DNA of 64,000 nt from Henricia sp. BOLD:AAB3569. Taxonomy: Eukaryota; Echinodermata; Asteroidea; Spinulosida; Echinasteridae. This document shows, one piece after another, positions 36,534 through 48,424 of the stretch. The notes under the pieces are model-generated. The model searched no databases and was not told the DNA's origin. It saw nothing but the letters and a program-made list of their open reading frames with translations. Position 1 is the stretch's first letter. Each line of letters begins with the position of its first letter. A program made the position numbers and the translations under genes. Location: assembly GCA_037783545.1 (NCBI GenBank), contig JBBELK010000566.1:186001-250000 (forward strand). Reading direction: 5' to 3'.

Positions 36534-36541
36534 TACATGTA
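36534..36541. repeat. TACATGTA 6-bp insertion (copy 4)
   Basis: Same insertion at the end of the unit at 36287, 4683 bp after the one at 31851. These four are the only ones I found in the window, all inside the 16/17-mer domain. Confidence 0.95.
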
Positions 36542-38482
36542 ATTCCCGTCACAATCTGGGGTGAGTCAACGGCCGTACAAATGTACACCAGCGCGGCGCA
36601 GGGTGTCCCAACAGCCACGGTTAGGGGAATAACCACGCAGCCGAGCTCCGTTTTCCCTAAACTCTGAAATTTCTCCGTCATTTCAAAGCGAAAATCTGTC
36701 AATTGTGCATGACAAGTGCGGAATATATACAGTTTGGAGCATGCAAAATTTGAAGTTGGTTGGAAAATTCCTTGATTTCCAAATTTGCCGGCATTTGGGA
36801 CACACCTTGACCTAATTCCCGTCACAATCTGGGGTGAGTCAACGGCCGTACAAATGTACACCAGCGCGGCGCATGCGCAGGGTGTCCCAACAGCCACGGT
36901 TAGGGGAATAACCACGCAGCCGAGCTCCGTTTTCCCTAAACTCTGAAATGTCTCCGTCATTTCCCAGCGAAAATCTGTCAATTTTGCATGACAAGTGCGG
37001 AATATATACAGTTTGGAGCATTCAAAATTTGAAGTTGGTTGGAAAATTCCTTGATTTCCAAATTTGCCGGCATTTGCGACACACTTTGACCTAATTCCCG
37101 TCACAATCTGGGGTGAGTCAACGGCCGTACAAATGTACACCAGCGCGGCGCAGGGTGTCCCAACAGCCACGGTTAGGGGAATAACCACGCAGCCGAGCTC
37201 CGTTTTCCCTAAACTCTGAAATTTCTCGGTCATTTCCCAGCGAAAATCTGTCAATTTTGCATGACTAGTGCGGAATATATACAGTTTGGAGCATGCAAAA
37301 TTTGAAGTTGGTTGGAAAATTCCTTGATTTCCAAATTTGCCGGCATTTGGGACACACTTTGACCTAATTCCCGTCACAATCTGGGGTGAGTCAACGGCCG
37401 TACAAATGTACACCAGCGCGGCGCAGGGTGTCCCAACAGCCACGGTTAGGGGAATAACCACGCAGCCGAGCTCCGTTTTCTCTAAACTCTGAAATTTCTC
37501 CGTCATTTCCCAGCGAAAATCTGTCAATTTTGCATGACAAGTGCGGAATATATACAGTTTGGAGCATGCAAAATTTGAAGTTGGTTGGAAAATTCCTTGA
37601 TTTCCAAATTTGCCGGCATTTGGGACACACTTTGACCTAATTCCCGTCACAATCTGGGGTGAGTCAACGGCCGTACAAATGTACACCAGCGCGGCGCAGG
37701 GTGTCCCAACAGCCACGGTTAGGGGAATAACCACGCAGCCGAGCTCCGTTTTCCCTAAACTCTGAAATTTCTCCGTCATTTCCCAGCGAAAATCTGTCAA
37801 TTTTGCATGACAAGTGCGGAATATATACAGTTTGGAGCATGCAAAATTTGAAGTTGGTTGGAAAATTCCTTGATTTCCAAATTTGCCGGCATTTGGGACA
37901 CACTTTGACCTAATTCCCGTCACAATCTGGGGTGAGTCAACGGCCGTACAAATGTACACCAGCGCGGCGCAGGGTGTCCCAACAGCCACGGTTAGGGGAA
38001 TAACCACGCAGCCGAGCTCCGTTTTCCCTAAACTCTGAAATTTCTCCGTCATTTCCCAGCGAAAATCTGTCAATTGTGCATGACAAGTGCGGAATATATA
38101 CAGTTTGGAGCATGCAAAATTTGAAGTTGGTTGGAAAATTCCTTGATTTCCAAATTTGCCGGCATTTGGGACACACTTTGACCTAATTCCCGTCACAATC
38201 TGGGGTGAGTCAACGGCCGTACAAATGTACACCAGCGCGGCGCAGGGTGTCCCAACAGCCACGGTTAGGGGAATAACCACGCAGCCGAGCTCCGTTTTAC
38301 CTAAACTCTGAAATTTCTCCGTCATTTCCCAGCGAAAATCTGTCAATTTTGCATGACAAGTGCGGAATATATACAGTTTGGAGCATGCAAAATTTGAAGT
38401 TGGTTGGAAAATTCCTTGATTTCCAAATTTGCCGGCATTTGGGACACACTTTGACCTAATTCCCGTCACAATCTGGGGTGAG

Positions 38483-39591
38483 TCAACGGCCGTACAAATG
38501 TACACCAGCGCGGCGCATGCGCAGGGTGTCCCAACAGCCACGGTTAGAGGAATAACCACGCAGCCGAGCTCCGTTTTCCCTAAACTCTGAAATTTCTCCG
38601 TCATTTCCCAGCGAAAATCTGTCAATTTTGCATGACAAGTGCGGAATATATACAGTTTGGAGCATGCACAATTTGAAGTTGGTTGGAAAATTCCTTGATT
38701 TCCAAATTTGCCGGCATTTGGGACACACTTTGACCTAATTCCCGTCACAATCTGGGGTGAATCAACGGCCGGACAAATGTACACAAGCGCGGCGCAGGGT
38801 TTCCCAACAGCCACGGTTAGGGGAATAACCACGCAGCCGAGCTCCGTTTCCCTAAACTCTGAAATTTCTCCGTCATTTCCCAGCGAAAATCTGTCAATTT
38901 TGCATGACAAGTGCGGAAAATATACAGTTTGGAGCATGCAAAATTTGAAGTTGGTTGGAAAATTCCTTGATTTCCAAATTTGCCGGCATTTGGGACACAC
39001 TTTGACCTAATTCCCGTCACAATCTGGGGTGAGTCAACGGCCGTACAAATGTACACCAGCGCGGCGCATGCGCAGGGTGTCCCAACAGCCACGGTTAAGG
39101 GAATAACCACGCAGCCGAGCTCCGTTTTCCCTAAACTCTGAAATTTCTCCGTCATTTCCTAGCGAAAATCTGTCAATTTTGCATGACAAGTGCGGAATAT
39201 ATACAGTTTGGAGCATGCAACATTTGAAGTTGGTTGGAAAATTCCTTGATTTCCAAATTTGCCGGCATTTGGGACACACTTTGACCTAATTCCCGTCACA
39301 ATCTGGGGTGAGTCAACGGCCGTACAAATGTACACCAGCGCGGCGCATGCGCAGGGTGTCCCAACAGCCACGGTTAGGGGAATAACCACGCAGCCGAGCT
39401 CCGTTTTCCCTAAACTCTGAAATTTCTCCGTCATTTCCCAGCGAAAATCTGTCAATTTTGCATGACAAGTGCGGAATATATACAGTTTGGAGCATGCACA
39501 ATTTGAAGTTGGTTGGAAAATTCCTTGATTTCCAAATTTGCCGGCATTTGGGACACACTTTGACCTAATTCCCGTCACAATCTGGGGTGAG
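38483..39591. repeat. Transition units between large-HOR and pentamer domains
   Basis: Units at 38483 (long, ttagagg, gcacaatt), 38762 (tgaatcaac, cggacaaatg, acaagcg, gtttccc with 1 bp lost near 38848, ggaaaatatac), 39034 (long, the isolated late tcctagcg unit, catgcaacattt) and 39313 (long, gcacaatt). The pair 38483/38762 closely resembles 41799/42077, 3.3 kb downstream. The isolated tcctagcg at 39159 is more than 18 kb from the nearest other one, which suggests transfer from the left part of the array. Confidence 0.85.
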
Positions 39592-41798
39592 TCAACGGCC
39601 GTACAAATGTACACCAGCGCGGCGCATGCGCAGGGTGTCCCAACAGCCACGGTTAGGGGAATAACCACGCAGCCGAGCTCCGTTTTCCCTAAACTCTGAA
39701 ATTTCTCCGTCATTTCCCAGCGAAAATCTGTCAATTTTGCATGACAAGTGCGGAAAATATACAGTTTGGAGCATGCAAAATTTGAAGTTGGTTGGAAAAT
39801 TCCTTGATTTCCAAATTTGCCGGCATTTGGGACACACTTTGACCTAATTCCCGTCACAATCTGGCGTGAGTCAACGGCCGGACAAATGTACACAAGCGCG
39901 GCGCAGGGTTTCCCAACAGCCACGGTTAGGGGAATAACCACGCAGCCGAGCTCCGTTTTCCCTAAACTCTGACATTTCTCCGTCATTTCCCAGCGAAAAT
40001 CTGTCAATTTTGCATGACAAGTGCGGAATATATACAGTTTGGAGCATGCAAAATTTGAAGTTGGTTGGAAGATTCCTTGATTTCCAAATTTGCCGGCATT
40101 TGGGACACACTTTGACCTAATTCCCGTCACAATCTGGGATGAGTCAACGGCCGTACAAATGTACACCAGCGCGGCGCAGGGTGTCCCAACAGCCACGGTT
40201 AGGGGAATAACCACGCAGCCGAGCTCCGTTTTCCCTAAACTCTGAAATGTATCCGTCATTTCCCAGCGAAAATCTGTCAATTTTGCATGACAAGTGCGGA
40301 ATATATACAGTTTGGAGCATGCAAAATTTGAAGTTGGTTGGAAAATTCCTTGATTTCCAAATTTGCCGGCATTTGGGACACACTTTGACCTAATTCCCGT
40401 CACAATCTGGGGTGAGTCAACGGCCGTACAAATGTCACCAGCGCGGCGCATGCGCAGGGTGTCCCAACAGCCACGGTTAGGGGAATAACCACGCAGCCGA
40501 GCTCCGTTTTCCCTAAACTCTGAAATTTCTCCGTCATTTCCCAGCGAAAATCTGTCAATTTTGCATGACAAGTGCGGAATATATACAGTTTGGAGCATGC
40601 AAAATTTGAAGTTGGTTGGACAATTCCTTGATTTCCAAATTTGCCGGCATTTGGGACACACTTTGACCTAATTCCCGTCACAATCTGGGGTGAGTCAACG
40701 GCCATACAAATGTACACCAGCGCGGCGCATGCGCAGGGTGTCCCAACAGCCACGGTTAGAGGAATAACCACGCAGCCGAGCTCCGTTTTCCCTAAACTCT
40801 GAAATTTCTCCGTCATTTCCCAGCGAAAATCTGTCAATTTTGCATGACAAGTGCGGAATATATACAGTTTGGAGCATGCAAAATTTGAAGTTGGTTGGAA
40901 AATTCCTTGATTTCCAAATTTGCCGGCATTTGGGACACACTTTGACCTAATTCCCGTCACAATCTGGGGTGAGTCAACGGCCATACAAATGTACACCAGC
41001 GCGGCGCATGCGCAGGGTGTCCCAACAGCCACGGTTAGAGGAATAACCACGCAGCCGAGCTCCGTTTTCCCTAAACTCTGAAATTTCTCCGTCATTTCCC
41101 AGCGAAAATCTGTCAATTTTGCATGACAAGTGCGGAATATATACAGTTTGGAGCATGCAAAATTTGAAGTTGGTTGGAAAATTCCTTGATTTCCAAATTT
41201 GCCGGCATTTGGGACACACTTTGACCTAATTCCCGTCACAATCTGGCGTGAGTCAACGGCCGGACAAATGTACACAAGCGCGGCGCAGGGTTTCCCAACA
41301 GCCACGGTTAGGGGAATAACCACGCAGCCGAGCTCCGTTTTCCCTAAACTCTGACATTTCTCCGTCATTTCCCAGCGAAAATCTGTCAATTTTGCATGAC
41401 AAGTGCGGAATATATACAGTTTGGAGCATGCAAAATTTGAAGTTGGTTGGAAGATTCCTTGATTTCCAAATTTGCCGGCATTTGGGACACACTTTGACCT
41501 AATTCCCGTCACAATCTGGGATGAGTCAACGGCCGTACAAATGTACACCAGCGCGGCGCAGGGTGTCCCAACAGCCACGGTTAGGGGAATAACCACGCAG
41601 CCGAGCTCCGTTTTCCCTAAACTCTGAAATGTATCCGTCATTTCCCAGCGAAAATCTGTCAATTTTGCATGACAAGTGCGGAATATATACAGTTTGGAGC
41701 ATGCAAAATTTGAAGTTGGTTGGAAAATTCCTTGATTTCCAAATTTGCCGGCATTTGGGACACACTTTGACCTAATTCCCGTCACAATCTGGGGTGAG
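39592..41798. repeat. 2207-bp block, copy 1 (2757-bp offset)
   Basis: Units 39592 (ggaaaatatac), 39871 (tggcgtgag, cggacaaatg, acaagcg, ctgacatttc, ggaagattcc), 40144 (gggatgag, aaatgtatccg), 40417 (aaatgtcacc, ggacaattcc), 40695 and 40974 (ggccatac, ttagagg), 41253 (as 39871) and 41526 (as 40144). Within it the pentamer step is 1382 bp (39871 to 41253). Confidence 0.93.
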
Positions 41799-42348
41799 TC
41801 AACGGCCGTACAAATGTCACCAGCGCGGCGCATGCGCAGGGTGTCCCAACAGCCACGGTTAGGGGAATAACCACGCAGCCGAGCTCCGTTTTCCCTAAAC
41901 TCTGAAATTTCTCCGTCATTTCCCAGCGAAAATCTGTCAATTTTGCATGACAAGTGCGGAATATATACAGTTTGGAGCATGCACAATTTGAAGTTGGTTG
42001 GAAAATTCCTTGATTTCCAAATTTGCCGGCATTTGGGACACACTTTGACCTAATTCCCGTCACAATCTGGGGTGAATCAACGGCCGGACAAATGTACACA
42101 AGCGCGGCGCAGGGTTTCCCAACAGCCACGGTTAGGGGAATAACCACGCAGCCGAGCTCCGTTTCCCTAAACTCTGAAATTTCTCCGTCATTTCCCAGCG
42201 AAAATCTGTCAATTTTGCATGACAAGTGCGGAATATATACAGTTTGGAGCATGCACAATTTGAAGTTGGTTGGAAAATTCCTTGATTTCCAAATTTGCCG
42301 GCATTTGGGACACACTTTGACCTAATTCCCGTCACAATCTGGGGTGAG
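41799..42348. repeat. Altered pentamer part (1375-bp variant)
   Basis: Unit 41799 has aaatgtcacc (1-bp loss) and gcacaatt. Unit 42077 has tgaatcaac, cggacaaatg, acaagcg, gggtttccc and gctccgtttccc with 1 bp lost near 42163. These replace the ggccatac/ttagagg pair of the regular pentamer and resemble 38483-39033. Confidence 0.88.
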
Positions 42349-44555
42349 TCAACGGCCGTACAAATGTACACCAGCGCGGCGCATGCGCAGGGTGTCCCAA
42401 CAGCCACGGTTAGGGGAATAACCACGCAGCCGAGCTCCGTTTTCCCTAAACTCTGAAATTTCTCCGTCATTTCCCAGCGAAAATCTGTCAATTTTGCATG
42501 ACAAGTGCGGAAAATATACAGTTTGGAGCATGCAAAATTTGAAGTTGGTTGGAAAATTCCTTGATTTCCAAATTTGCCGGCATTTGGGACACACTTTGAC
42601 CTAATTCCCGTCACAATCTGGCGTGAGTCAACGGCCGGACAAATGTACACAAGCGCGGCGCAGGGTTTCCCAACAGCCACGGTTAGGGGAATAACCACGC
42701 AGCCGAGCTCCGTTTTCCCTAAACTCTGACATTTCTCCGTCATTTCCCAGCGAAAATCTGTCAATTTTGCATGACAAGTGCGGAATATATACAGTTTGGA
42801 GCATGCAAAATTTGAAGTTGGTTGGAAGATTCCTTGATTTCCAAATTTGCCGGCATTTGGGACACACTTTGACCTAATTCCCGTCACAATCTGGGATGAG
42901 TCAACGGCCGTACAAATGTACACCAGCGCGGCGCAGGGTGTCCCAACAGCCACGGTTAGGGGAATAACCACGCAGCCGAGCTCCGTTTTCCCTAAACTCT
43001 GAAATGTATCCGTCATTTCCCAGCGAAAATCTGTCAATTTTGCATGACAAGTGCGGAATATATACAGTTTGGAGCATGCAAAATTTGAAGTTGGTTGGAA
43101 AATTCCTTGATTTCCAAATTTGCCGGCATTTGGGACACACTTTGACCTAATTCCCGTCACAATCTGGGGTGAGTCAACGGCCGTACAAATGTCACCAGCG
43201 CGGCGCATGCGCAGGGTGTCCCAACAGCCACGGTTAGGGGAATAACCACGCAGCCGAGCTCCGTTTTCCCTAAACTCTGAAATTTCTCCGTCATTTCCCA
43301 GCGAAAATCTGTCAATTTTGCATGACAAGTGCGGAATATATACAGTTTGGAGCATGCAAAATTTGAAGTTGGTTGGACAATTCCTTGATTTCCAAATTTG
43401 CCGGCATTTGGGACACACTTTGACCTAATTCCCGTCACAATCTGGGGTGAGTCAACGGCCATACAAATGTACACCAGCGCGGCGCATGCGCAGGGTGTCC
43501 CAACAGCCACGGTTAGAGGAATAACCACGCAGCCGAGCTCCGTTTTCCCTAAACTCTGAAATTTCTCCGTCATTTCCCAGCGAAAATCTGTCAATTTTGC
43601 ATGACAAGTGCGGAATATATACAGTTTGGAGCATGCAAAATTTGAAGTTGGTTGGAAAATTCCTTGATTTCCAAATTTGCCGGCATTTGGGACACACTTT
43701 GACCTAATTCCCGTCACAATCTGGGGTGAGTCAACGGCCATACAAATGTACACCAGCGCGGCGCATGCGCAGGGTGTCCCAACAGCCACGGTTAGAGGAA
43801 TAACCACGCAGCCGAGCTCCGTTTTCCCTAAACTCTGAAATTTCTCCGTCATTTCCCAGCGAAAATCTGTCAATTTTGCATGACAAGTGCGGAATATATA
43901 CAGTTTGGAGCATGCAAAATTTGAAGTTGGTTGGAAAATTCCTTGATTTCCAAATTTGCCGGCATTTGGGACACACTTTGACCTAATTCCCGTCACAATC
44001 TGGCGTGAGTCAACGGCCGGACAAATGTACACAAGCGCGGCGCAGGGTTTCCCAACAGCCACGGTTAGGGGAATAACCACGCAGCCGAGCTCCGTTTTCC
44101 CTAAACTCTGACATTTCTCCGTCATTTCCCAGCGAAAATCTGTCAATTTTGCATGACAAGTGCGGAATATATACAGTTTGGAGCATGCAAAATTTGAAGT
44201 TGGTTGGAAGATTCCTTGATTTCCAAATTTGCCGGCATTTGGGACACACTTTGACCTAATTCCCGTCACAATCTGGGATGAGTCAACGGCCGTACAAATG
44301 TACACCAGCGCGGCGCAGGGTGTCCCAACAGCCACGGTTAGGGGAATAACCACGCAGCCGAGCTCCGTTTTCCCTAAACTCTGAAATGTATCCGTCATTT
44401 CCCAGCGAAAATCTGTCAATTTTGCATGACAAGTGCGGAATATATACAGTTTGGAGCATGCAAAATTTGAAGTTGGTTGGAAAATTCCTTGATTTCCAAA
44501 TTTGCCGGCATTTGGGACACACTTTGACCTAATTCCCGTCACAATCTGGGGTGAG
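42349..44555. repeat. 2207-bp block, copy 2 (2757-bp offset)
   Basis: Units 42349, 42628, 42901, 43174, 43452, 43731, 44010 and 44283 match 39592 to 41526 one by one at 2757 bp, with no private difference that I noticed. The offset is 1382+1375 because the intervening units at 42077 and 42349 form a shorter, altered pentamer. Confidence 0.93.
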
Positions 44556-45391
44556 TCAACGGCCGTACAAATGTCACCAGCGCGGCGCATGCGCAGGGTG
44601 TCCCAACAGCCACGGTTAGGGGAATAACCACGCAGCCGAGCTCCGTTTTCCCTAAACTCTGAAATTTCTCCGTCATTTCCCAGCGAAAATCTGTCAATTT
44701 TGCATGACAAGTGCGGAATATATACAGTTTGGAGCATGCAAAATTTGAAGTTGGTTGGACAATTCCTTGATTTCCAAATTTGCCGGCATTTGGGACACAC
44801 TTTGACCTAATTCCCGTCACAATCTGGGGTGAGTCAACGGCCATACAAATGTACACCAGCGCGGCGCATGCGCAGGGTGTCCCAACAGCCACGGTTAGAG
44901 GAATAACCACGCAGCCGAGCTCCGTTTTCCCTAAACTCTGAAATTTCTCCGTCATTTCCCAGCGAAAATCTGTCAATTTTGCATGACAAGTGCGGAATAT
45001 ATACAGTTTGGAGCATGCAAAATTTGAAGTTGGTTGGAAAATTCCTTGATTTCCAAATTTGCCGGCATTTGGGACACACTTTGACCTAATTCCCGTCACA
45101 ATCTGGGGTGAGTCAACGGCCGTACAAATGTACACCAGCGCGGCGCATGCGCAGGGTGTCCCAACAGCCACGGTTAGAGGAATAACCACGCAGCCGAGCT
45201 CCGTTTTCCCTAAACTCTGAAATTTCTCCGTCATTTCCCAGCGAAAATCTGTCAATTTTGCATGACAAGTGCGGAATATATACAGTTTTGAGCATGCAAA
45301 ATTTGAAGTTGGTTGGAAAATTCCTTGATTTCCAAATTTGCCGGCATTTGGGACACACTTTGACCTAATTCCCGTCACAATCTGGGGTGAG
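44556..45391. repeat. End of the pentamer domain
   Basis: Units 44556 (aaatgtcacc, ggacaattcc), 44834 (ggccatac, ttagagg) and 45113 (ttagagg, cagttttgagc) complete the last pentamer copy, which began at 44010. 45113 has reverted ccgtac and a private cagttttgagc, also seen near 59089 and 60471. Confidence 0.88.
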
Positions 45392-47320
45392 TCAACAGCC
45401 GTACAAATGTACACCAGCGCGGCGCAGGGTGTCCCAACAGCCACGGTTAGGGGAATAACCACGCAGCCGAGCTCCGTTTTCCCTAAACTCTGAAATTTCT
45501 CCGTCATTTCCCAGCGAAAATCTGTCAATTTTACATGACAAGTGCGGAATATATACAGTTTGGAGCATGCAAAATTTGAAGTTGGTTGGAAAATTCCTTG
45601 ATTTCCAAATTTGCCGGCATTTGGGACACACTTTGACCTAATTCCCGTCACAATCTGGGGTGAGTCAACAGCCGTACAAATGTACACCAGCGCGGCGCAG
45701 AGTGTCCCAACAGCCACGGTTAGGGGAATAACCACGCAGCCGAGCTCCGTTTACCCTAAACTCTGAAATTTCTCCGTCATTTCCCAGCGAAAATCTGTCA
45801 ATTATACATGACAAGTGCGGAATATATACAGTTTGGAGCATGCACAATTTGAAGTTGGTTGGAAAATTCCTTGATTTCAAAATTTGCCGGCATTTGGGAC
45901 ACACTTTGACCTAATTCCCGTCACAATCTGGGGTGAGTCAACGGCCGTACAAATGTACACCAGCGCGGCGCAGGGTGTCCCAACAGCCACGGTTAGGGGA
46001 ATAACCACGCAGCCGAGCTCCGTTTTCCCTAAACTCTGACATTTCTCCGTCATTTCCCAGCGAAAATCTGTCAATTGTGCATGACAAGTGCGGAATATAT
46101 ACAGTTTGGAGCATGCAAAATTTGAAGTTGGTTGGAAAATTCCTTGATTTCCAAATTTGCCGACATTTGGGACACACTTTGACCTAATTCCCGTCACAAT
46201 CTGGGGTGAGTCAACGGCCGTACAAATGTACACCAGCGCGGCGCATGCGCAGGGTGTCCCAACAGCCACGGTTAGGGGAATAACCACGCAGCCGAGCTCC
46301 GTTTTCCCTAAACTCTGAAATTTCTCCGTCATTTCCCAGCGAAAATCTGTCAATTTTACATGACAAGTGCGGAATATATACAGTTTGGAGCATGCAAAAT
46401 TTGAAGTTGGTTGGAAAATTCCTTGATTTCAAAATTTGCCGGCATTTGGGACACACTTTGACCTAATTCCCGTCACAATCTGGGGTGAGTCAACGGCCGT
46501 ACAAATGTACACCAGCGCGGCGCAGGGTGTCCCAACAGCCACGGTTAGGGGAATAACCACGCAGCCGAGCTCCGTTTTCCCTAAACTCTGAAATTTCTCC
46601 GTCATTTCCCAGCGAAAATCTGTCAATTGTGCATGACAAGTGCGGAATATATACAGTTTGGAGCATGCAAAATTTGAAGTTGGTTGGAAAATTCCTTGAT
46701 TTCCAAATTTGCCGACATTTGGGACACACTTTGACCTAATTCCCGTCACAATCTGGGGTGAGTCAACGGCCGTACAAATGTACACCAGCGCGGCGCATGC
46801 GCAGGGTGTCCCAACAGCCACGGTTAGGGGAATAACCACGCAGCCGAGCTCCGTTTTCCCTAAACTCTGAAATTTCTCCGTCATTTCCCAGCGAAAATCT
46901 GTCAATTTTGCATGACAAGTGCGGAATATATACAGTTTGGAGCATGCAAAATTTGAAGTTGGTTGGAAAATTCCTTGATTTCCAAATTTGCCGGCATTTG
47001 GGACACACTTTGACCTAATTCCCGTCACAATCTGGGGTGAGTCAACGGCCGTACAAATGTACACCAGCGCGGCGCATGCGCAGGGTGTCCCAACAGCCAC
47101 GGTTAGGGGAATAACCACGCAGCCGAGCTCCGTTTTCCCTAAACTCTGAAATTTCTCCGTCATTTCCCAGCGAAAATCTGTCAATTTTGCATGACAAGTG
47201 CGGAATATATACAGTTTGGAGCATTCAAAATTTGAAGTTGGTTGGAAAATTCCTTGATTTCCAAATTTGCCGGCATTTGGGACACACTTTGACCTAATTC
47301 CCGTCACAATCTGGGGTGAG
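45392..47320. repeat. P-Q-derived stretch
   Basis: Units 45392 (caacagccg, tttacatgac), 45665 P (gcgcagagtg, gtttaccc, attatacatgac, tttcaaaatttg), 45938 Q (ctgacatttc, ttgtgcatg, gccgacatt), 46211 (long, tttacatgac, tttcaaaatttg: a P-like unit in long form), 46490 Q (ttgtgcatg, gccgacatt), 46763 long and 47042 long (gagcattcaaa). The tract 46211-47320 matches the tetramer at 28013-29116. Confidence 0.87.
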
Positions 47321-48424
47321 TCAACGGCCGTACAAATGTACACCAGCGCGGCGCAGGGTGTCCCAACAGCCACGGTTAGAGGAATAACCACGCAGCCGAG
47401 CTCCGTTTTCCCTAAACTCTGAAATTTCTCCGTCATTTCCCAGCGAAAATCTGTCAATTTTGCATGACAAGTGCGGAATATATACAGTTTGGAGCATGCA
47501 AAATTTGAAGTTGGTTGGACAATTCCTTGATTTCCAAATTTGACGGCATTTGGGACACACTTTGACCTAATTCCCGTCACAATCTGGGGTGAGTCAACGG
47601 CCGTACAAATGTACACCAGCGCGGCGCATGCGCAGGGTGTCCCAACAGCCACGGTTAGGGGAATAACCACGCAGCCGAGCTCCGTTTTCCCTAAAGTCTG
47701 AAATTTCTCCGTCATTTCCCAGCGAAAATCTGTCAATTTTGCATGACAAGTGCGGAATATATACAGTTTGGAGCATGCAAAATTTGAAGTTGGTTGGAAA
47801 ATTCCTTGATTTCCAAATTTGCCGGCATTTGGGACACACTTTGACCTAATTCCCGTCACAATCTGGGGTGAGTCAACGGCCGTACAAATGTACACCAGCG
47901 CGGCGCAGGGTGTCCCAACAGCCACGGTTAGAGGAATAACCACGCAGCCGAGCTCCGTTTTCCCTAAACTCTGAAATTTCTCCGTCATTTCCCAGCGAAA
48001 ATCTGTCAATTTTGCATGACAAGTGCGGAATATATACAGTTTGGAGCATGCAAAATTTGAAGTTGGTTGGAAAATTCCTTGATTTCCAAATTTGACGGCA
48101 TTTGGGACACACTTTGACCTAATTCCCGTCACAATCTGGGGTGAGTCAACGGCCGTACAAATGTACACCAGCGCGGCGCATGCGCAGGGTGTCCCAACAG
48201 CCACGGTTAGGGGAATAACCACGCAGCCGAGCTCCGTTTTCCCTAAACTCTGAGATTTCTCCGTCATTTCCCAGCGAAAATCTGTCAATTTTGCATGACA
48301 AGTGCGGAATATATACAGTTTGGAGCATGCAAAATTTGAAGTTGGTTGGAAAATTCCTTGATTTCCAAATTTGCCGGCATTTGGGACACACTTTGACCTA
48401 ATTCCCGTCACAATCTGGGGTGAG
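47321..48424. repeat. 552-bp dimer repeated twice
   Basis: 47321 (short, ttagagg, ttgacggcatt) plus 47594 (long) is followed by 47873 (short, ttagagg, ttgacggcatt) plus 48146 (long). Offset 552 bp. Private differences: ggacaattcc in the first short unit, ctaaagtctg in the first long unit, gagattt in the second. Confidence 0.9.

Larger units (their letters stand above)
33800..38482. repeat. 17-unit HOR, 4683 bp, copy 2
   Basis: Starts as an exact relative of the 4410-bp copy (33800 gagattt, 34079 ggccatac/ctccctcat, 34358 actcagcc). It differs by extra gagcattcaaa short units at 34637 and 35741, and it lacks the counterpart of the unit at 30500. From 31331/36014 onward the offset becomes 4683 bp and stays so through 33527/38210, with all marks kept (gacaggtg, tgattcaac, tttcaaagcg, tttgcgac, ctcggtc with gactagtg, ttttctc). 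One unit was gained in the middle. Confidence 0.94.
34435..39000 (-). other. Open frame of 1521 codons; by-product of the satellite
   Basis: Same repeated frame across the 17-mer HOR. On the coordinate-low side it is ended by actcagcc (TGC to TGA in a Cys codon) near 34433; on the other side it mixes with the second frame through the 1-bp deletion near 38848. The four TACATGTA insertions appear as two extra residues (Thr-Cys), which keeps the frame. Confidence 0.12.

Noticed and set aside
38708-39010. Plus-strand open frame of 100 codons, and similar ones at 42023-42325, 54503-54757, 51614-51817, 57412-57615 and 62936-63142
   Set aside because: Each appears where a 1-bp deletion or a single substitution removes a stop of the repeat unit. 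There is no independent sign of coding.
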